NCBI GenBank assembly: GCA_036924085.1
Contig: JAVGWX010000004.1
Span: 78,880,941-78,944,940 of the forward strand
From: Ariolimax columbianus
Taxonomy: Eukaryota > Mollusca > Gastropoda > Stylommatophora > Arionidae
Direction of reading: 5' to 3'
Length of the DNA: 64,000 bases
Below the pieces are notes generated by a model, which was given only the letters and a program-made list of their open reading frames with translations, was not told where the DNA came from and made no database searches. A program made the position numbers and the translations under genes. This document shows, piece after piece, positions 61,721 to 64,000 of the stretch (position 1 is its first letter; each line of letters opens with the position of its first letter).

Positions 61721-61854
61721 CTACCCATATTATGTGTACCTTCCTCCAGGGCTAGTAAGCCGCAGGAAGTATAAAATACCTATTAAGGAAAGCCAATAAC
61801 CTTCGATTACCTGGCAACAGACATTAACATGACTGTTTGAATACCAGGATTCTA

Positions 61855-62040
61855 AGAAATAGAGTAACAGTAACAACATGAGTTGGAAAAAGTAAAGGAG
61901 TAACAGTAGGAGTTGGAAAAAGTAAAGGAGTAACAACATGAGTTGGAAGATGTAAAGGAGTAACAACATGAGTTGGAAGAAGTAAAGGAGTAACAACATG
62001 AGTTGGAAAAAGTAATAGAGTAACAGTAGGAATAACTAAG
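61855..62040 (+). repeat. 30-bp minisatellite
   Basis: Unit gagttggaaaaagtaaagga gtaacaacat, about six copies. Confidence 0.9.
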
Positions 62041-62079
62041 GTGGTCATCATTCAAGAAATGAACGAAAGAAATACCAAA

Positions 62080-62165
62080 ACAGTGGGTGTTAAAATCCCG
62101 CAAGTTTCAAACACCCTTTTGGTCTTAAGGGAAATGAAATCGGTGTCTAGTCCTATCGGAGATAG
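62080..62165 (+). repeat. SINE-4 fragment
   Basis: aaaatcccgcaagtttcaaa followed by ggtcttaagggaaatgaaat corresponds to 11840-11890 (gaatcccgcaagtttcaagc, ggtctcacgggaggtaaaac). A-box part missing. Confidence 0.55.
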
Positions 62166-62439
62166 ATGATAAACTCGGAGGTCCCATGTACAATCTGTAC
62201 ATGTATAAGAACACATAGCATATAAAAATCGAAAAGGTCTGGCCAGTAACCGCTGTCCAGACATACAATCAGAAGGTTAGGAAAATTTCTAACCAATAGT
62301 GGCTTGAATGAAGACCAAAATAGGAGGTGACTTCTTGTATTATGCAAAAACTCAACAGATCAATCTCTTTGTTGTCGGAAACTCAACTGCAAATAAATAC
62401 ACACACAAGGATATATACACCACCGGGATCAGAACATAG

Positions 62440-62665
62440 GCGAGTGGTCCTAAGTGGTATGCCGGATTCTTTGTACATAACACAGATGAGAATAGCACCA
62501 TTGCCCCATTGAGAGCATGTCGTAAGAGGCTAATAACTGTGTGACACGGCATAACACTGTTTTGATTAGATGGTTTGTTAAGAGCAGCATAGATGGCGTC
62601 TAACAGGCTCTGGGTCTACTTTGCTCTAGTGTTTGAGTCTATTATGATAGAATCGAACATCGATA
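62440..62665 (+). repeat. rep-1 copy 6, 3'-truncated
   Basis: gtggtatgccggattctttg, catgtcgtaagaggctaata, gagcagcatagatggcgtct, ctactttgctctagtgtttg; stops after tctattatgata and continues in LINE-A tail sequence. Confidence 0.8.
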
Positions 62666-62669
62666 TCCA

Positions 62670-62755
62670 CCCTTTAAGAAACTGGTTGTATACAGATTCT
62701 GGAGTCTTCTAAACCAGTATAAAGATGTTAAGTTTAGTAAAGTTAAGTTAAGAAA
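62670..62755 (+). mobile_element. LINE-A 3' terminus
   Basis: actggttgtatacagattct, ggagtcttctaaaccagtat, aaagatgttaagtttagtaa and aagttaagttaag. Confidence 0.75.
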
Positions 62756-62874
62756 AGAGAGAGAAATAACATGTAAGCCTTTCGAAGGTTTTCAACGTGG
62801 TCCCTTTGGTCAAGTACCAGATGTTCTAATCGCTCAGACACCGTATCATCAAATATAATCTAACAATAAGAGAG

Positions 62875-63110
62875 CTGAGATGGCGCAGTGGTTAGCTCAC
62901 TGGTTTCCCAGCTGAGTGATCAGATTTTGGTCCCCAATTGAACTTCCATAAGAGAGACAACTCTGATCATAAACAACTGCTGCCTTGCAGATAGGCTGGG
63001 GACAGCCAAAGGCTAAAGAGGGCATCCCTACAGAAACGCCTGTTGAAATCGGATGCACGGGGCCGCAAGCCTAACAAAACAGTGCAACGTAAATCGCAGC
63101 ATGATGACAG
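62875..63110 (+). repeat. tRNA-headed SINE-like repeat
   Basis: ctgagatggcgcagtggtta (A box TGGCGCAGTGGTTAG) and a weak B box near 62930; body with tgttgaaatcggatgcacgg and ggccgcaagcctaacaaaac resembles the SINE-2/rep-3 3' segment. It abuts the LINE-B start. Confidence 0.6.
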
Positions 63111-63119
63111 TACAAACGA

Positions 63120-64000
63120 TTAGAAAAACGCATGGCGCTCATCCTGCGGAGTCCCGCCAGGCAGCGATAGTGCCGGGCCTCACGCCTCAAAGAGGCCCAC
63201 CCTTGACTACTGGTGGTCACCCACCCATGTGTCGTGGAGTATAAGGCACATGGCTATGGGGCAACCTTTATTGACCAAAATCTCAAGACCCTCAAAATAC
63301 TACAGTGGAATGCGGAGGGAGTCATTAACAAAAAACTTTCCCTAACACATCACCTGCATGAAGGTAAGATTGACGTGGCATGTATCCAGGAAACGCACCT
63401 CAACAATAATCATAAATTCTCAATCAGAGGATACCAAACTTTCCGTCTCGATAGAGAAGGCCACAAAGGAGGGGTCCTGATACTGACCAGAAACTGCATA
63501 CCGAGTAGCGCGGTATCTGTCAATCACACCGGACAAGCAGAAATTGTAGGAGTTGACATAATGGCTCAAGAGACGAAGCTCCGCATTTTCAATCTGTACG
63601 GACCACCAAATAGAGACCTATAGCTCTCGAGTATGGAGGTCAGAGACTCCAACTGCATAGTAGTTGGAGATTTCAACAGCCACTCGGAGAGATGGGGATA
63701 CTCTGACACAGACAGCAGAGGTGACGAAGTGGAAGATTGGGAGATAGATACAAATCTCTCCCTAATCAATAGGCCGGAGGATAGCCCTAGCTTCTATTCA
63801 AGAACATGGCATACCACCTCGACTCCAGATTTGGCCTTCTCCACACAGGACATACACCATAAAATAGACCGCCAGGTGCTAAACCAACTGGCAGGTAGCG
63901 ACCACAGGCCGATCAGGCTAACCATTGACATGGAAGTAGGCCCACAGGAAACAAAACCGCTCCCACGTTGGAATTACAAACGAGCCGACTGGGACAGATT
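63120..64000 (+). mobile_element. LINE-B 5' part, runs off the window
   Basis: Begins with sequence before the endonuclease and continues into the EEP domain to the end of the window. The 3' RNase H pieces of the same family are at 50749-51491 and 36043-36735 (assigned by type and by known protein order, not by overlap). Confidence 0.75.
63213..64000 (+). pseudogene. LINE-B EEP endonuclease (one stop, partial)
   Basis: Motifs in order: LKILQWNAEGVINKKL (Asn), VACIQETHLNNN (Glu), GHKGGVLILTRN, IFNLYGPPNRDL, a TAG at 63621-63623, then NCIVVGDFNSHSERWGYSD (Asp/Asn), STPDLAFST and LAGSDHRPIRLT (Asp-His), ending LPRWNYKRADWDR at the window edge. All endonuclease catalytic residues are visible; the single stop after the YGPP block (reading L-stop-L) is the only break. 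The frame is open upstream to 63213 without a recognised ORF1. Endonuclease nicks target DNA for reverse transcription. Confidence 0.88.

Overview
The window looks like nuclear DNA of a marine invertebrate, most likely a lophotrochozoan and plausibly a gastropod mollusc. The support is indirect: a DNAJC5 (cysteine string protein) gene split by 2-7 kb introns, extreme density of non-LTR retrotransposon (LINE) debris and tRNA-headed SINEs, mariner fragments, and many minisatellites. No bacterial operon, prophage, CRISPR array or rRNA was seen. The species assignment is inference.

Host genes. (1) DNAJC5 runs on the + strand from 6161 to 23796 in five recognisable exons (6161-6242, 9311-9367, 16039-16191, 21598-21726, 23599-23796). 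They encode 205 residues: J domain with HPD, linker, 13-cysteine string and C-terminal tail with stop. The initiator exon was not found. The third intron appears to start with GC rather than GT. (2) On the minus strand, two phase-compatible exons (58071-57897 and 56200-55734) encode two six-cysteine PLAC-like modules followed by a Thr/Pro-rich tail: the C-terminal end of an extracellular protein whose upstream exons lie beyond the window or in repeats. (3) At 47742-49172 there is a decayed, tandemly duplicated unknown coding module plus a coiled-coil ORF.

Everything else that can be recognised is mobile-element material. Working names used below: LINE-A, a CR1/L2-like element with a TTAAG-type 3' tail (8 pieces); LINE-B, with an EEP endonuclease, RNase H and a (GAA)n tail (63 kb, 50.7 kb, 36 kb); LINE-C, an endonuclease ORF at 44 kb; LINE-D, RT at 41.7-43.6 kb; LINE-E, a second RNase H element (1.1-2.2 kb and 12.8-15.0 kb); plus assorted RT C-terminal tails. 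SINE-1 (50.0 and 43.0 kb), SINE-2 (21.9, 27.3, 39.5, 60.3 kb), SINE-3 (6.9, 15.0, 15.8, 21.1, 61.5 kb) and SINE-4 (11.8, 62.1 kb) have tRNA-like A/B boxes. Rep-1 (about 370 bp, 7 copies), rep-2 (about 400 bp, 8 or more copies), rep-3 (about 350 bp, 6 copies) and rep-4 (about 700-1000 bp, 2-3 copies) are families I cannot assign. Insertions are heavily nested and several have clear target-site duplications (TSDs): 16 bp at 50.7 kb, 13 bp at 36.0 kb, 12 bp at 42.0 kb, 12 bp at 43.0 kb, 10 bp at 11.7 kb, 9-10 bp at 50.0 kb.

The most striking theme is that several large minisatellites are amplified pieces of the mobile elements themselves: the 1.5 kb array at 24.66-26.14 kb is the LINE-A 3' end, the 27-bp array at 60.4-60.8 kb lies inside a SINE-2 copy, the 72-bp array at 3.15-3.44 kb is an RT segment in codon register, the arrays at 37.4-38.0 and 51.8-52.2 kb come from the end of rep-2, and the GAA tract at 55.4 kb is a rep-3 tail. 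Long ORFs across these arrays are artefacts. I saw no coherent new enzymatic or defence system; the strongest unusual items are the DNAJC5 GC-AG intron, the element-born minisatellites, the inverted rep-3 copy and the unassigned repeat families.
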